Source: Pseudoalteromonas aliena SW19 (GTDB taxonomy: Bacteria > Pseudomonadota > Gammaproteobacteria > Enterobacterales > Alteromonadaceae). Taken from it: 64,000 nt of DNA. Below are positions 28,001 through 38,900 of this stretch, piece by piece. Position numbers and translations under genes: made by a program. Within the stretch, counting starts at the first letter, position 1. Each line of letters opens with the position of its first letter. Location of the stretch: positions 123,534 through 187,533 of the forward strand of contig NZ_AQGU01000018.1 of the NCBI RefSeq assembly GCF_014905615.1. Direction: 5' to 3'. The notes beneath the pieces were generated by a model. The model made no database searches. It saw only the letters and a list, made by a program, of their open reading frames with translations, and had not been told where the DNA came from.

Positions 28001-28216
28001 TACGCTAAAACAATAAGAACTTAAAAGTAATATTATTAATAATTGTCATTTCTATGTAACAATTGAGTAGAAAAGTTATCACTATTTCGCTATTATATTT
28101 AAGAGGTATAAGCTGAGACTTTCATTAGGTTGTTTCGACGTAGACCAGTTTTTGTGATGCCATTATTTAGTGTCATGGTAATTAACTTTAGACTAGGGCA
28201 TTTAAAGGGTTAAGCT

Positions 28217-29278
28217 ATGTTAGAGCAAATGCTATTAAATAAGTTAAATAGTAAAGAAAAATTAAATGATGAATCATTTGAATATAAAAGTATTTTTTTT
28301 AGTTCTGTAGCACCCGATCCAACCAATGGAAGGTTTTTACCGTCGATTTTTATAGATGATGAGCACGCTAAGCTATTTGTTGCACGTAAATTAAGTAAAG
28401 GGCAACTTATCAAGTTGTATCACGCTGAAGATCATGTTTTGATTGGTAAGTCAGTGATTATAAATTGTATTACGCGAAGTAACGAAGACAGAAAGCGAGC
28501 CTCACAAACGATAAATTCAATCATTGAATTAGGAGACAACATTTCAGTATCTGAAATGATACAAGTTCCAACAGTGTTTCCATTTGAAGATGGAAAATAT
28601 CAAATTTTAACTGGACATAGACGGTTTTTTGCATTGGTATATGCCAAAGGCTATGGAGCGGTAGCTCAGTTCAAAGTTTATGATACAAAGCCGCTATTGA
28701 CAAAGGTAAAGCAGTTTCAAGAAAATGCAAGTAGAGAAGACTTACCTCAATATGGAAAGCTACAAGCTTTTTTAAATGCCCGTATTGAAATTGATACTCT
28801 TAATAAAGTTAGGGCATTATCTGGTATGTCACGATTAACTATAAGAGAAATAGTCTCAACCCTTGGTATTTCAATGGGTGCATATGATAATTACAATGTA
28901 CTTGTTCGCTATCCATCAGTGACTATAGCCTATGAAAATGGCTGCAGTTATTCATTTATAAAAATGAAAAAACTTATACTATCGATAGAGAGTAATTATA
29001 AAACACAACACGTAAAATCAACCCTTGATGTACTTGATAAAAAAGCAATTTCGAAATTGATTGAACAACAGATACAAGGGATTAGAAAGTTATCAGAAAA
29101 AGTTCTGCCTTCATTTACTATTCAATCATTAAACTCCCAGAGTGGATTAAAAAAGCTATTAACTCAGGATGTTACTAAAATGGATATTAATGTGGATTGG
29201 GATTCACTGGATTGGAAGGATAAAAAATCAGTAAGTGCTGCGTTAAATAAATTGGTGGATTACCTCAATAAAGTTTAA
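28217..29278 (+). CDS. Orphan ParB-like protein
   Basis: 353 residues. Residues about 110-160 resemble a ParB/Spo0J N-terminal domain: SVSEMIQVPTVFPFEDG, YQILTGHRRFFALVYAKGYG (the GHRR box corresponds to the GERR/GxRR nucleotide-binding motif) and IxVYD. A helix-turn-helix-like part follows (LTIREIVSTLGISMGAYDNYN, about 210-232). The C-terminus ends in DWDSLDWKDKKSVSAALNKLVDYL. No parA gene is next to it. In gammaproteobacteria such solo proteins are found on plasmids and genomic islands. The gene is flanked on both sides by transposon relics but is itself intact, which suggests it is still used. Start ATG 28217 behind AAAGGG. Not a chromosomal ParB. Confidence 0.7.
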   Translation: MLEQMLLNKLNSKEKLNDESFEYKSIFFSSVAPDPTNGRFLPSIFIDDEHAKLFVARKLSKGQLIKLYHAEDHVLIGKSVIINCITRSNEDRKRASQTINSIIELGDNISVSEMIQVPTVFPFEDGKYQILTGHRRFFALVYAKGYGAVAQFKVYDTKPLLTKVKQFQENASREDLPQYGKLQAFLNARIEIDTLNKVRALSGMSRLTIREIVSTLGISMGAYDNYNVLVRYPSVTIAYENGCSYSFIKMKKLILSIESNYKTQHVKSTLDVLDKKAISKLIEQQIQGIRKLSEKVLPSFTIQSLNSQSGLKKLLTQDVTKMDINVDWDSLDWKDKKSVSAALNKLVDYLNKV

Positions 29279-29805
29279 AAAGAATAAGGTAATCAATTCC
29301 CCGAAAAATAATAGAAGTCAAATGTAGAATTTTCTCTTATTGTAAATATAGAGAAAATTATGAAAAAATCACATTTTACTAACAGCCACATCTTCGCTAT
29401 TTTAAAGCAAGCACTATACGTTCTGAGTTATTTTGTGAACATGGTATGCGTAGCTTAACCTTTTATAAATGAGATGCTGAGTGTGGTGGCGTAATCCTCC
29501 CGAAAAATAATAAATGTGTCTTTAATGACGAGAATGAAAGAGCTTGCAGATCAAAACCGGCGCTAAAAAAAATGTATGCTTGGGAGCGCCTTAAGGCCGG
29601 AGTCATTCATGGAGCCATGGCAATAAAGTGGTAAAGACTTCTTAGCGAAAGCAACTTGTACATGAAGTCGTTAATACTCAAAAAATGAGTATTTCGTTAG
29701 TATGCCGTACGTTTATGCTAAGTGAAGCGTGTTGTCGATATTCGTCAAAGCTGAGTAATGAAAACCTTAGATAGCCGATTTGTTACTAGGGCCTTATATG
29801 GACTC

Positions 29806-30003
29806 TCCGTCAATGTCAAAAAGAAAAAGTTAAAATAAATTTAGATGCTAGCTTATATACGGGCTCAAATTGAGGGGCTACCTCTGGCCTCTTATGTATT
29901 CGCACCTTCATGACTTTTCTGTTGAGCAGTTTATGAAACTTCAGGCCCTAACAGTCTATTGAAGGTTGGTCTTACCTATTTTAAGCGCTCTTATTGACAA
30001 ATT
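29806..30003 (-). ncRNA. Candidate bridge/seek RNA region of the IS1111-type element
   Basis: IS110 and IS1111 elements encode a structured guide RNA in their noncoding end; in the IS1111 group it lies after the transposase gene. The 198 bases here, between the transposase stop and the left sub-terminal repeat, are the only place for it and contain short self-complementary arms (for example GAGGGG/CCTC near 29872-29893). The assignment is inference from family knowledge and position; no covariance was checked. Confidence 0.35.
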
Positions 30004-31041
30004 TTAAGCCGCAAGTAATTGTGGCTGGTATTCTTTATCATGCTTTTGCATTGCAAAAGCCGTTCTTATCGTTTTATTCGCTAAAGCAATGGCTGCTACT
30101 TTCTTTCCTCGACGCGCGGTTAATGCTTTCAACCATACATCTTTTTCACTGCGACTTTCTCTTTTTTCTAGTTGGGAAACAACCGCTAATGCACCTTTAA
30201 ACAAAGCACTTCGCAGCTTCTTATTTCCTATCACTTTAGATATCGCGCCTATTTTTTCTTTACCCCCACTGCTATGTTGTACTGGTGTTAGACCAAAACA
30301 TGCGGCGGCTTCTCGACCACTTTTGAAATGTGTTGCATTACCTAGCGCTATTTTTATCAAAATTGCACAGACTGGACCGACTCCCTCTAAGGCTTGTAAG
30401 CGGTTACATGTTTTATCTTCTTTAATTATTTCATGCAATTGTTTTTCAATCAGCTTTGCTTCTTCAATTGTCTCCTTAAAGCGTTTAAAAAGGAGGTGAA
30501 TTGAAAAACGAAATGAGGCTGTTAAACTATTTTCTGCCTCTTCTAGTATCTCAGGTATAGCGTGAATTAACGGGGTATCGCCTTGAGCTATTGGATACCC
30601 TAACTCCAAAAGTAAGCCTCTGAGTTGATTACTTAAACTTACTTTTTGTTTGACCAATAAATCACGCATACATTCAATGCCTTGCAGGCATTGCTCATGG
30701 GCTGAAAGTAAACGACTTCCTTTAATATGAGGCAGGCGAGCCGCAACAGAAATAGCCAGCGCATCATTCGCATCTGTCTTTTGCCCTTGACGGAATGCTT
30801 TTACCTGTCGTGCATTAATCGCTTTTACTTGATGACCAGCCTGTTTCGCAAAGCGTGCCCAATAATGTGTTCCGCCACACGATCCCATAGCAACTAAAGA
30901 TTGCTTCTCTTTAATTAACAATTCTTTAAGTTTAGCTCTCGTGATTGCTTTGTTATAAATAACATGTCCATTCTTATCTGTTTTACAAACCTGAAATAAA
31001 TTTTTTGCTAAATCAATTGTGATTACATTACAATCAAACAT
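30004..31041 (-). CDS. IS110-family (IS1111 group) DEDD transposase, catalytic Glu replaced
   Basis: 345 residues, full length. The N-terminal RuvC-like DEDD domain has the first Asp in ITIDLAKNLF (about 9-10) and the two later Asp in KTDANDA, but the second acidic position is altered: the family has VxMEACGGxHxWAR, here VAMGSCGGTHYWAR, codon GGA instead of GAA/GAG. The C-terminal transposase_20 part (LEGVGPVCAILIKIALG with the serine-bearing FGLTPVQHSSGGKEKIGAISKVGN-like block) is intact. With the catalytic Glu missing the protein may be inactive although the frame is open. Start ATG 31041 behind AAGGAG. Confidence 0.88.
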   Translation of the reverse strand: MFDCNVITIDLAKNLFQVCKTDKNGHVIYNKAITRAKLKELLIKEKQSLVAMGSCGGTHYWARFAKQAGHQVKAINARQVKAFRQGQKTDANDALAISVAARLPHIKGSRLLSAHEQCLQGIECMRDLLVKQKVSLSNQLRGLLLELGYPIAQGDTPLIHAIPEILEEAENSLTASFRFSIHLLFKRFKETIEEAKLIEKQLHEIIKEDKTCNRLQALEGVGPVCAILIKIALGNATHFKSGREAAACFGLTPVQHSSGGKEKIGAISKVIGNKKLRSALFKGALAVVSQLEKRESRSEKDVWLKALTARRGKKVAAIALANKTIRTAFAMQKHDKEYQPQLLAA

Positions 31042-32045
31042 GTATGGGCTCCTTGGTAAAAGTTTTATCGCTTATTACGTTACTCCTGAGGGAAGTGGGA
31101 GTCCATACATCTGTTGACCTTTCAGGATTAAAATGTGTTCAATCTAGGGGCGATTTAATCGCGGCGTGAGGTTTGTAACCTAGTGGGCTAAATCAAAACC
31201 GAGCAACAAAGAGTTAATCGCCCCTAGGCAGAACCCAAGGACAGCGCATGTTTGGCATTTATGCTGCGTTATCGCCTATTTATGGGGAATAACCACACTA
31301 CATAGGCTCTGCCTTGCCTAAATATCAAACATGCTGCTGTAAAATCAATCACGAAAGGTCAACACACCCTAGGCCTCAGCGAATGGCAGCGTAATTGGGG
31401 GGGGTGGCCTATGCTTTTTATATTTACGCAATGTAAAGGCTATACATTGAACCATAAGTGAGTTCAAAGTATTTACTGTGAACTCGAATTAAATCTCAGT
31501 ATAAAACCAAATAAACGATTAAAGAGCGAAAAGCCAGAGCCACTATCAGTACCTAAATTTATTATCGAATGCTGAACAATTCTCAGATGGCAGAGCGTTT
31601 CATTTATTTAATGTAATTGATAATTTTAACCGAGAAAGACTGGTGATTGACGTTGATTTATCATTGCCAGTCGAGCATGTTATTCGTTTATTAAATCAAG
31701 TTATAGAATAGCGGGGAGACCTAAAGCCATCAGATGTGATAATCAGGCTGAATATATTAGTCATAAATTAACTGACTAGGCACGAGGTAATTATATTAAA
31801 TTACAGTTTATCCAACCTAGAAACTCACAGCAGAATGCCTATATAGAGCATTTTAATCAGACAGTGCGTTATGATTGGTTAAGTCACTATACCTACAGTG
31901 ATATTAGTGAGTTACAAGGTAAAGCCACAGAGTGATTATGGCCTTATAATGATGAAAGATCTAACATCGGGTTAGGCGGTATTATACCAATACAAAAGTT
32001 GAAGCAATTACATGACAGAGATTTTACTACTAACCCTCATTAAAA

Positions 32046-32353
32046 ATGTGGTACTACCATAAGTATTGTGAGTGTTTGAAACGATAACCACATTTACCTG
32101 TGTTGCGATGAAGCTCTCGACAAACCGTGGATCAGCTTATATTTACCTGGCTACTTTTTTATCCATTCTATTTTAGTTGAAAAATAAAGCGCATAATGGA
32201 ATAGTCTCTTCAGCTATGAACATGCATGAAAATACCTGTTTTTCTTTATCAATTATGGAGTTATTTTTTTTGTAAAAAATGTAGCTAAAAGGTTCTTATT
32301 ATATATATAATAAGAAAGCATTCTGTAAACTACTTATAACATGGACTAGTAAG
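32046..32353. other. Noncoding stretch after the IS3 relic
   Basis: About 300 bases, AT-rich, no frame or recognisable relic. It marks the right edge of the transposon cluster. Confidence 0.4.
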
Positions 32354-32554
32354 ATGGGTAATGACGCATTAACGGAACTTAGCACTCTTTTAAATTTGCA
32401 AGAGATAACATCAGAAAACATTGATGTACATTTGATACATCATATTTTTAAGATAGCATATGACTTTGGCAATAAAGATGGTTGTAATGGTATTTATGTT
32501 TGCCCTTCATCTTCTTTTACTTTACTAAATGAGAGCAAAGTAGTTTGTAAGTAG
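32354..32554 (+). CDS. Small hypothetical protein, doubtful
   Basis: A 66-codon frame from ATG 32354 (MGNDALTELSTLLNLQEI) to 32554. It has plausible codon use and an amphipathic N-terminal half but only a weak ribosome site (AGTAAG). I recognise no domain. It lies between the IS relics and the NRPS genes and could be a remnant or a chance frame. Confidence 0.3.
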   Translation: MGNDALTELSTLLNLQEITSENIDVHLIHHIFKIAYDFGNKDGCNGIYVCPSSSFTLLNESKVVCK

Positions 32555-32919
32555 AATTTAATATATCTATATTTTTCTTTGTTAATCATTAGCTGTAATT
32601 TATATTTATTAGATGCCTATTATAAAGAGAATATGTAATGTTCTTGACATATAACAAAGTTAAAGTTAGTTCTAAATAATTTACTTCACACGTAAAAATA
32701 TTCTTGTCGTAATTTATAAATATGGTTTAGCCAAGTTCTAAAAGGCAGTATTTTTTTCTAGTTTAATTTAGCGAACCAATTGAAATCTAATATATTTTAG
32801 ATGCAGACCCTTATAATCTGTAGTATGTAATGTTTGTTAATAAATATCGATTTTTCATAGGCATAGACCTGTTTGTCAGCTATGTTTCCTCATTAACTTG
32901 ACTGCACAAAAGCGATAAT
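32555..32919 (+). other. Upstream region of the NRPS cluster
   Basis: 365 AT-rich bases with no gene. A TTGACA lies at about 32643 and a TATAAT at 32812-32817, but neither has a well-spaced partner, so no promoter can be named with confidence. The NRPS promoter is expected here. Confidence 0.4.
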
Positions 32920-35900
32920 ATGAAACAGGTTTTTTTAGAGCTCGGAGAGAAAGGAATAAAGCTTACTGTTGATGAACAAGGTAAATTATTGGTCAGGGGT
33001 AAAATTAAGTTTTTAACAGAAGAAGAAAAAAATTTTTTAAAGAATAATAAATCGGAAATTATTAGTACTATCAAAAATAATCTTGTTGTTGTACCAGACA
33101 AACAATCTCAAGTTATTCCGGAGCGTTTAGGTTTAAACTCTGGTGTTCTGTCATTTTCTCAGCGCCGTTTGTGGTTTATTGATAAATTACAACAAGACTC
33201 TAGTGAGTATAATATTCCTATTGCCTTTAATGTTAAAGGGCACCTAAATATTACGCTTGTTGAAAAAACATTAAATGATGTAATTAAGCGGCATCAAATA
33301 TTAAGAACTATTTATCAGGACTATCAAGGTGAGCCGCTCCAAAAAGTTCTCACAGATATCCAATTAACTATAGATTATAAAGATTTTTGTGATATCGAAT
33401 CACAGTACGAAACCGTGCAAGCGTACTTATGTGAAGAAGCAATTAGAGCATTTGATTTAAGCCAAGATTTAATGATTCGCGCTAGTTATGTTGCCTTAGA
33501 TAATAAAGAAGTAAGTAGCAATGGTATTTTAACTTTTAATGTTCATCATATCGCTGCAGATGGCTGGTCTATGGATGTTTTAACTAGAGAGTTCTTTGTT
33601 ATTTATCAGGCTTTTGAACAAGGCTTATCATCACCGCTTATTGATTTGCCAATACAATATTTAGACTTTGCCCATTGGCAACAAAATGAATTTAAACAAC
33701 ATCGACTGCAGTACCAGTTAGATTATTGGCAACGGCAATTACACGAAGCGCCAGTGCTACATCAATTATCTTTAGACAATGATAGACCAGCTGAAAAACA
33801 ATATAAAGGCGATTTAGTTTCTACCGTACTAGATGAAAATATTGCTGAAAAACTATTGCAATTCGCAAAGCTTTGTCAACTAACGCCATTTATGCTACTT
33901 CATGCGGCACTGACATTGGTACTTAGTCGCCATAGTGGTAGTGATGATATTATTATCGGTAGTCCAGTTGCAAATCGCAGAGAAGCAACTCTTGAACCAC
34001 TGATTGGCTTTTTTGTTAATACACTGGTGTTCAGGGTTAATACTGGGCATACCCATCTTCTTACATACTTTAAGCATCTCAGACAGGTACATTTGGAGGC
34101 ACAAGATAATCAAGATGTTCCATTTGAGCAATTAGTAGAAGCGCTAAATGTACCAAGAAATAATGCTCATAGCCCATTATTTCAGATTTTACTCACAACC
34201 AATAATCAATTTGTAGCACATAAAGATGAAAAGCAACAATTGAAACTGGGAAATGCCTATTTGCAGCCAATGAGTGAGGTAAATCTCACGACTAAATTAG
34301 ATCTTGATATTCACATGGCATTAAATAGTGATGGTGCCTCTACAGCTTGGACCTACGACGTATCTTTGTTTAACAAAGCACATATAGAACAGCTAAATCA
34401 ACATTTATTGTCTGTGTTAGTGTCGTTTGCAGATATGGCTGATTTTGCGTCTGAAAAATTACAAAAAGTACCTATATCAGCTGTAAGAATGTTTAGCTCG
34501 GAGGAGAATAATTTAGCAGCTAAAATAGCGATAGGGCCACAGCTACCTCTTAACTTCACATCTATGCATGGTATGTTTGAACATCAGGTAATGATTAATC
34601 CTCAGAAAGTTGCATTAAAGAAAAATGATATTGAATTCACTTTTCAGACTCTTAATGAACGAGCGGACACTATAGCTGATATTTTAATTGCTAATTATGG
34701 AGTAACTAAAGGACAGCCAATAGGTTTATATGGTGAACGTTCACAATCTACAATTTGTGCAGTTTTAGCAATATTAAAAGCGGGAGCTGTTTATGTTGCC
34801 TTAGATCGCACTGCTCCGGCTGATAGATTAAGTTATATTGTTGATGAGCTAAATTTAGCATTAATATTGTGTAATTCAAGTGCGGATTGTCCAGGAAATT
34901 CGATTTCATTAGCTGTCATGGGGCTTGATATCCTCGAGAATGAAAATATTAACCATATAAACGTTAAGCGGCCCGAAATAACGATAGCCGATGCTGCTTA
35001 TATCCTTTATACGTCAGGCTCTACAGGACGTCCAAAAGGAGTGTGCCAAAAGCATGGCACATTGGTAAATTTGGCTAGGCATCAAGCTGAGATTGATGGC
35101 ATCACTCAAGCGTATAATACATTACAATTTACACCATTAACGTTTGATGTATCAGCTCAAGAATTGGCAACTAGCTGGCTGACAGGGAGTTGTTTAACAT
35201 TAATTTCTCAACAGCAAAAAGATCAGTTGGAGTATTTGGCTGAGTTGTTATATCAGCAAAATATTGAACGCTTATTTGTGCCTCCAGCTGTGCTTGATTT
35301 AATTACTGAGCATGTCAATACGACAGGTAATGGTTTACCTTGTTTAAAAGAGGTGTTTGTCGCTGGTGATGTGTTTAAAATGACCAAAAATATCCAACAG
35401 TTTTTGATTACTCATCAACAATGCAAACTGTATAATCATTACGGTCCTACAGAGACTCATGTCGCAAGTACTTATCGAGTATTAGTTGAAGATTCAGGTG
35501 ATATAAGTATTGGTAGATCGATTGCTAATACTTGTTGTTATGTTTTGAGTTCAGGATTAACTCCAGTACCATTAGGATGTGTCGGAGAGTTGTATATTGC
35601 TGGTCAAGGCGTTGCTCTTGGTTATGTAAATAATCAGAAACTGACCAATGAGAGCTTTATTTACTCTGAGTTATATGATGAGGTTTTATATAAGACAGGT
35701 GACTTAGTTCGTTATAATAGTGATGGTCGTCTAAATTTTATTGGACGAGTTGATAATCAAGTTAAAATTCGCGGATTTAGAATTGAATTGGGTGAAGTAG
35801 TTCATGCGATTGAAGCGTTGGAAAATGTTGATTCTGTTATAGTAGAGGTTAATGAAGTAACTGGAAATAAACAACTAGTAGCATATGTTCGTCCTTGTCT

Positions 35901-38900
35901 CACATGTGAGACAGAGGCAAAAGAGCATGCTCTAATAGAAACAATAAAGGTTACACTTAAAGATTCACTACCTGGGTATATGATTCCGAGCGTATTCGCT
36001 GTAATTGCTGAATGGCCGTTGACTAGTAATGGTAAATTAGACAAAAGTGCTTTACCCCCTGTCGTTTCTATCCAATCAAATCGTAATTTAGTTGCACCTG
36101 ATACTGATACAGAATGGCAGCTTGCTAAGATCTGGTCTCGTCTGCTCAATATTGAGTTGCCACAGTTATCTACAACAGATGATTTTTTTGAGATGGGTGG
36201 TCATTCACTGTTATCGGTGCGATTGGTATCAGAAATCCGCGAGCAGTTAAGTGTTGAAGTGACGGTAAAGCAAATTTTTTCGTCGAGTACAATTAAGCAA
36301 TTAGCTTACCTGATTGGTTGTAGCAGTAAAGTAGTGAAGCCTCAAATTTTATCGCAGAGTCGTGAACAGAATGAATTTGATTTGTCTTTTGCACAGCAAA
36401 GGTTATGGTTTATAGATCAGTTTCAGGGTGGATCTCCACAATATAATATGCCGATGGCGTTTCAGATAGAAGGCTCATTTGACCTAATTAGTGCAGAGCA
36501 GGTTTTGACAGCAATAGTTAGACGGCACGAAGTGCTTAGGACCGTTTATCGAGAAAGTGAAAGTGGGCCAAAACAATGCATTCTGCCGGCACAACCATTT
36601 ATCATTCAGCGCCTAGATTTTGGTCATTTGGCTCAACAATCTCAGTCACTAGTTAAACAACAACTATTAGAGGATGCACAAACTCCTTTTGATTTATCGG
36701 CCGACTTAATGCTAAGGGCAAGCTATATCTCTTTATCTGAAACTCGAGGAGTATTAATGCTTAATATGCATCATATTGCATCGGATGGCTGGTCGTTAAA
36801 TCAGCTAAAACGTGAGTTCTTTATTTTATATCATGCATTCATAGAAGGTAAACCAAGTCCTCTTAACGAATTGTCCATCCAGTATGCTGATTTTTCTCAG
36901 TGGCAACGTAATTGGTTGCAAGGTACAGTGTTGCAACAGCAGTTGGATTACTGGCAAACTCAATTAAATAGTGTACCAAGTGTTCACAGTGTGCCACTAG
37001 ACTTCCCCAGACCAGCAGAGAAGCAATATTCAGGTGCTATGGTAATGAGCCGTGTGCCTTTGCAGGAGGCTCAGCAACTGTGCAAAATGGCTACAGATTA
37101 TCAAATGACTCCGTTTATGTTACTGCATGCGGCATTAGCATTGACCATTAGTCGTTATAGTAATACATTTGATATTGTTATAGGTACGCCTGTGGCCAAC
37201 AGAATGCAAGTTGAAGTTGAACCTTTGATCGGATTTTTTGTTAATATCTTGGCACTTAGGGTGGATACTGAGCAAGCGTCGTTTGATACTTATTTAACGC
37301 ATGTTAGAGAGACCCATTTAGACGCTCAAAGCCATCAAGACTTACCATTTGAGCAATTAGTTGATGCGTTACAAGTGCCTAGAAGTGAGGCACTTGCACC
37401 ACTTTGTCAATTGATGGCTTCTTTTACTGGCCAACTAGATAAGCAAGATTGCACTATTCCCATTTTACCTAATCTTCAATTAACGCCATTACTGGCTGAT
37501 GCTTGTATAGCAAAATTTGATATCGAAGTTGAGTTCTCTCTCTTAGAAGGCGGATTACAAATTAATTGGATTTATGATCAATCATTGTTTACCCACTCAC
37601 ATATAGAGGAATTAAGTCAGCATCTTAATTTGTTAGTAGAACGCCTGGGGCAAGGCGATATAGCACATATAAATAAGCAGACACCGATAGAGCTAAATGT
37701 AGTGCCAAATGAGTTAAGTGATTATTTGGTTAAAGCTTTGAATAATAATGCTTGTGAGTATGAACGTGCTTTATGTATACATGAACTTTTTGAGCAGCAA
37801 GTCCACCTTGCTCCGGAACAAATTGCATTGGTATATCAGCAGCAACAATTGAGTTATAAGCAACTCAATTGTAAGGCTAATCAACTTGCCCATTATTTGC
37901 TTGATCATAGTACTGTTAAGTCTGATATTTTAATTGGAATATGTTTAGATCGGTCACTCGAAATGATTATTGCTACTTTAGCAGTACTTAAAGCTGGTGG
38001 GGCGTATGTGCCATTAGATCCTAGTTACCCTAAAGCACGATTAGACTATATGCTAAAGGATTCTGGTATAACAACCATTATTACAAAAATATCGATCACT
38101 AATGAAATCGATCTTGTAGGATATCAAGCTATAAATATAGATGAACTATTTTCGCCAAAAGATGTGTTATTCACGCAATATAGTGATGAAAATATAGCAG
38201 TTACACAATTGGAGCTGTCATCTACGGACTTAGCATATGAAATTTATACTTCAGGGTCCACAGGAAAGCCTAAAGGAGTGTTACTTGAGCATCGGGGGAT
38301 CGTGAATTTAGCAAAAAATCAACGCGTTGCTTTTAACATTGAACCTAGCTGTAAAGTATTACATTTTGCTTCTATGAGCTTTGATGCTGGTACATGGGAA
38401 TATGCTATGGCGTTATTAAATGGTGCTACCTTAGTGATTACTGATAAAGACCAGCGTATATCACCTGAGGCTATTGGTAATTTACTATATGATGCAAAAA
38501 TAACACATGTGACCTTGCCTCCTGCTTTTCTTGCAATGATGAATTTTAGGTCTGATCTGGCACTACAAGGGCTTATTGTGGCTGGGGAAGCATGTGATCC
38601 TGAATTAGTTGACCTTTGGTCTGAAAAATACCCCTTTTATAATGCTTATGGACCAACAGAAGCATCAGTGTGTTGTTCGTATCAAAGACTTTATCCTGGA
38701 ATGAAAATAACGATTGGTAAACCGTTACATAATGTGAGTTTGTATGTTTTGGATAAATACCTTGAATTGGTACCGCCTGGTGTTATTGGTGAGCTACATA
38801 TTGGCGGTGACGGTCTTGCTCGCGGTTATCATCAGCGTCCTGAAATGACAGCCGAAAAGTTTATCATTAACCCATATTATAATTTAACTGGGCATCGCGA

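Larger units (their letters stand above)
29793..31110 (-). mobile_element. IS110-family insertion sequence, IS1111 group
   Basis: About 1318 bases. One transposase gene on the minus strand, a short 5' side (about 60 bases) and about 200 noncoding bases on the 3' side (29806-30003). Nine-base inverted repeats TATGGACTC (29797-29805) and GAGTCCATA (31099-31107) lie a few bases inside the ends; such sub-terminal repeats are the hallmark of the IS1111 group. No target duplication is apparent, as expected. The insertion site is inside the terminal repeat of MITE copy 3. Exact ends are uncertain by one or two bases. Confidence 0.8.
29787..31371. mobile_element. MITE copy 3, itself interrupted by an IS1111-type element
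   Basis: The right end AAAGGTCAACACACCCTAG (31354-31372) is complete. The left terminal repeat is cut in two: CTAGGGC at 29786-29792 and CTGTTGACCTTT at 31111-31122, with the IS between. Without the IS the core would be 263 bases, the same as copy 2. TA flanks are at 29787-29788 and 31370-31371. Internal sequence follows copies 1 and 2, including dyad CTAGGGGCGAT/ATCGCCCCTAG-like arms. Confidence 0.85.
29360..32045 (+). pseudogene. IS3-family element relic split by a MITE that carries an IS1111-type element
   Basis: Left part: OrfA-like MKKSHFTNSHIFAILKQA (29360), RMKELADQN, then OrfB start, ending IADLLL at 29788. Right part from 31372 continues GLSEWQRNWG, then LFIFTQCKGYTLNHK, SDGRAFHLFNVIDNFNRERL (31605), VDLSLPVEHVIRLLNQVIE, QQNAYIEHFNQTVRYDWLSH and WLWPYNDERSNIGLGG. 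Joining the halves at a single TA gives LLLGLSEWQRNWG in frame, as expected for the family, so the interruption is exactly a TA-duplicating insertion. The relic has many stops and frameshifts and is dead. Confidence 0.8.

Noticed and set aside
30089..30499. Plus-strand frame opposite the IS1111 transposase
   Set aside because: Antisense shadow of a clear transposase gene.
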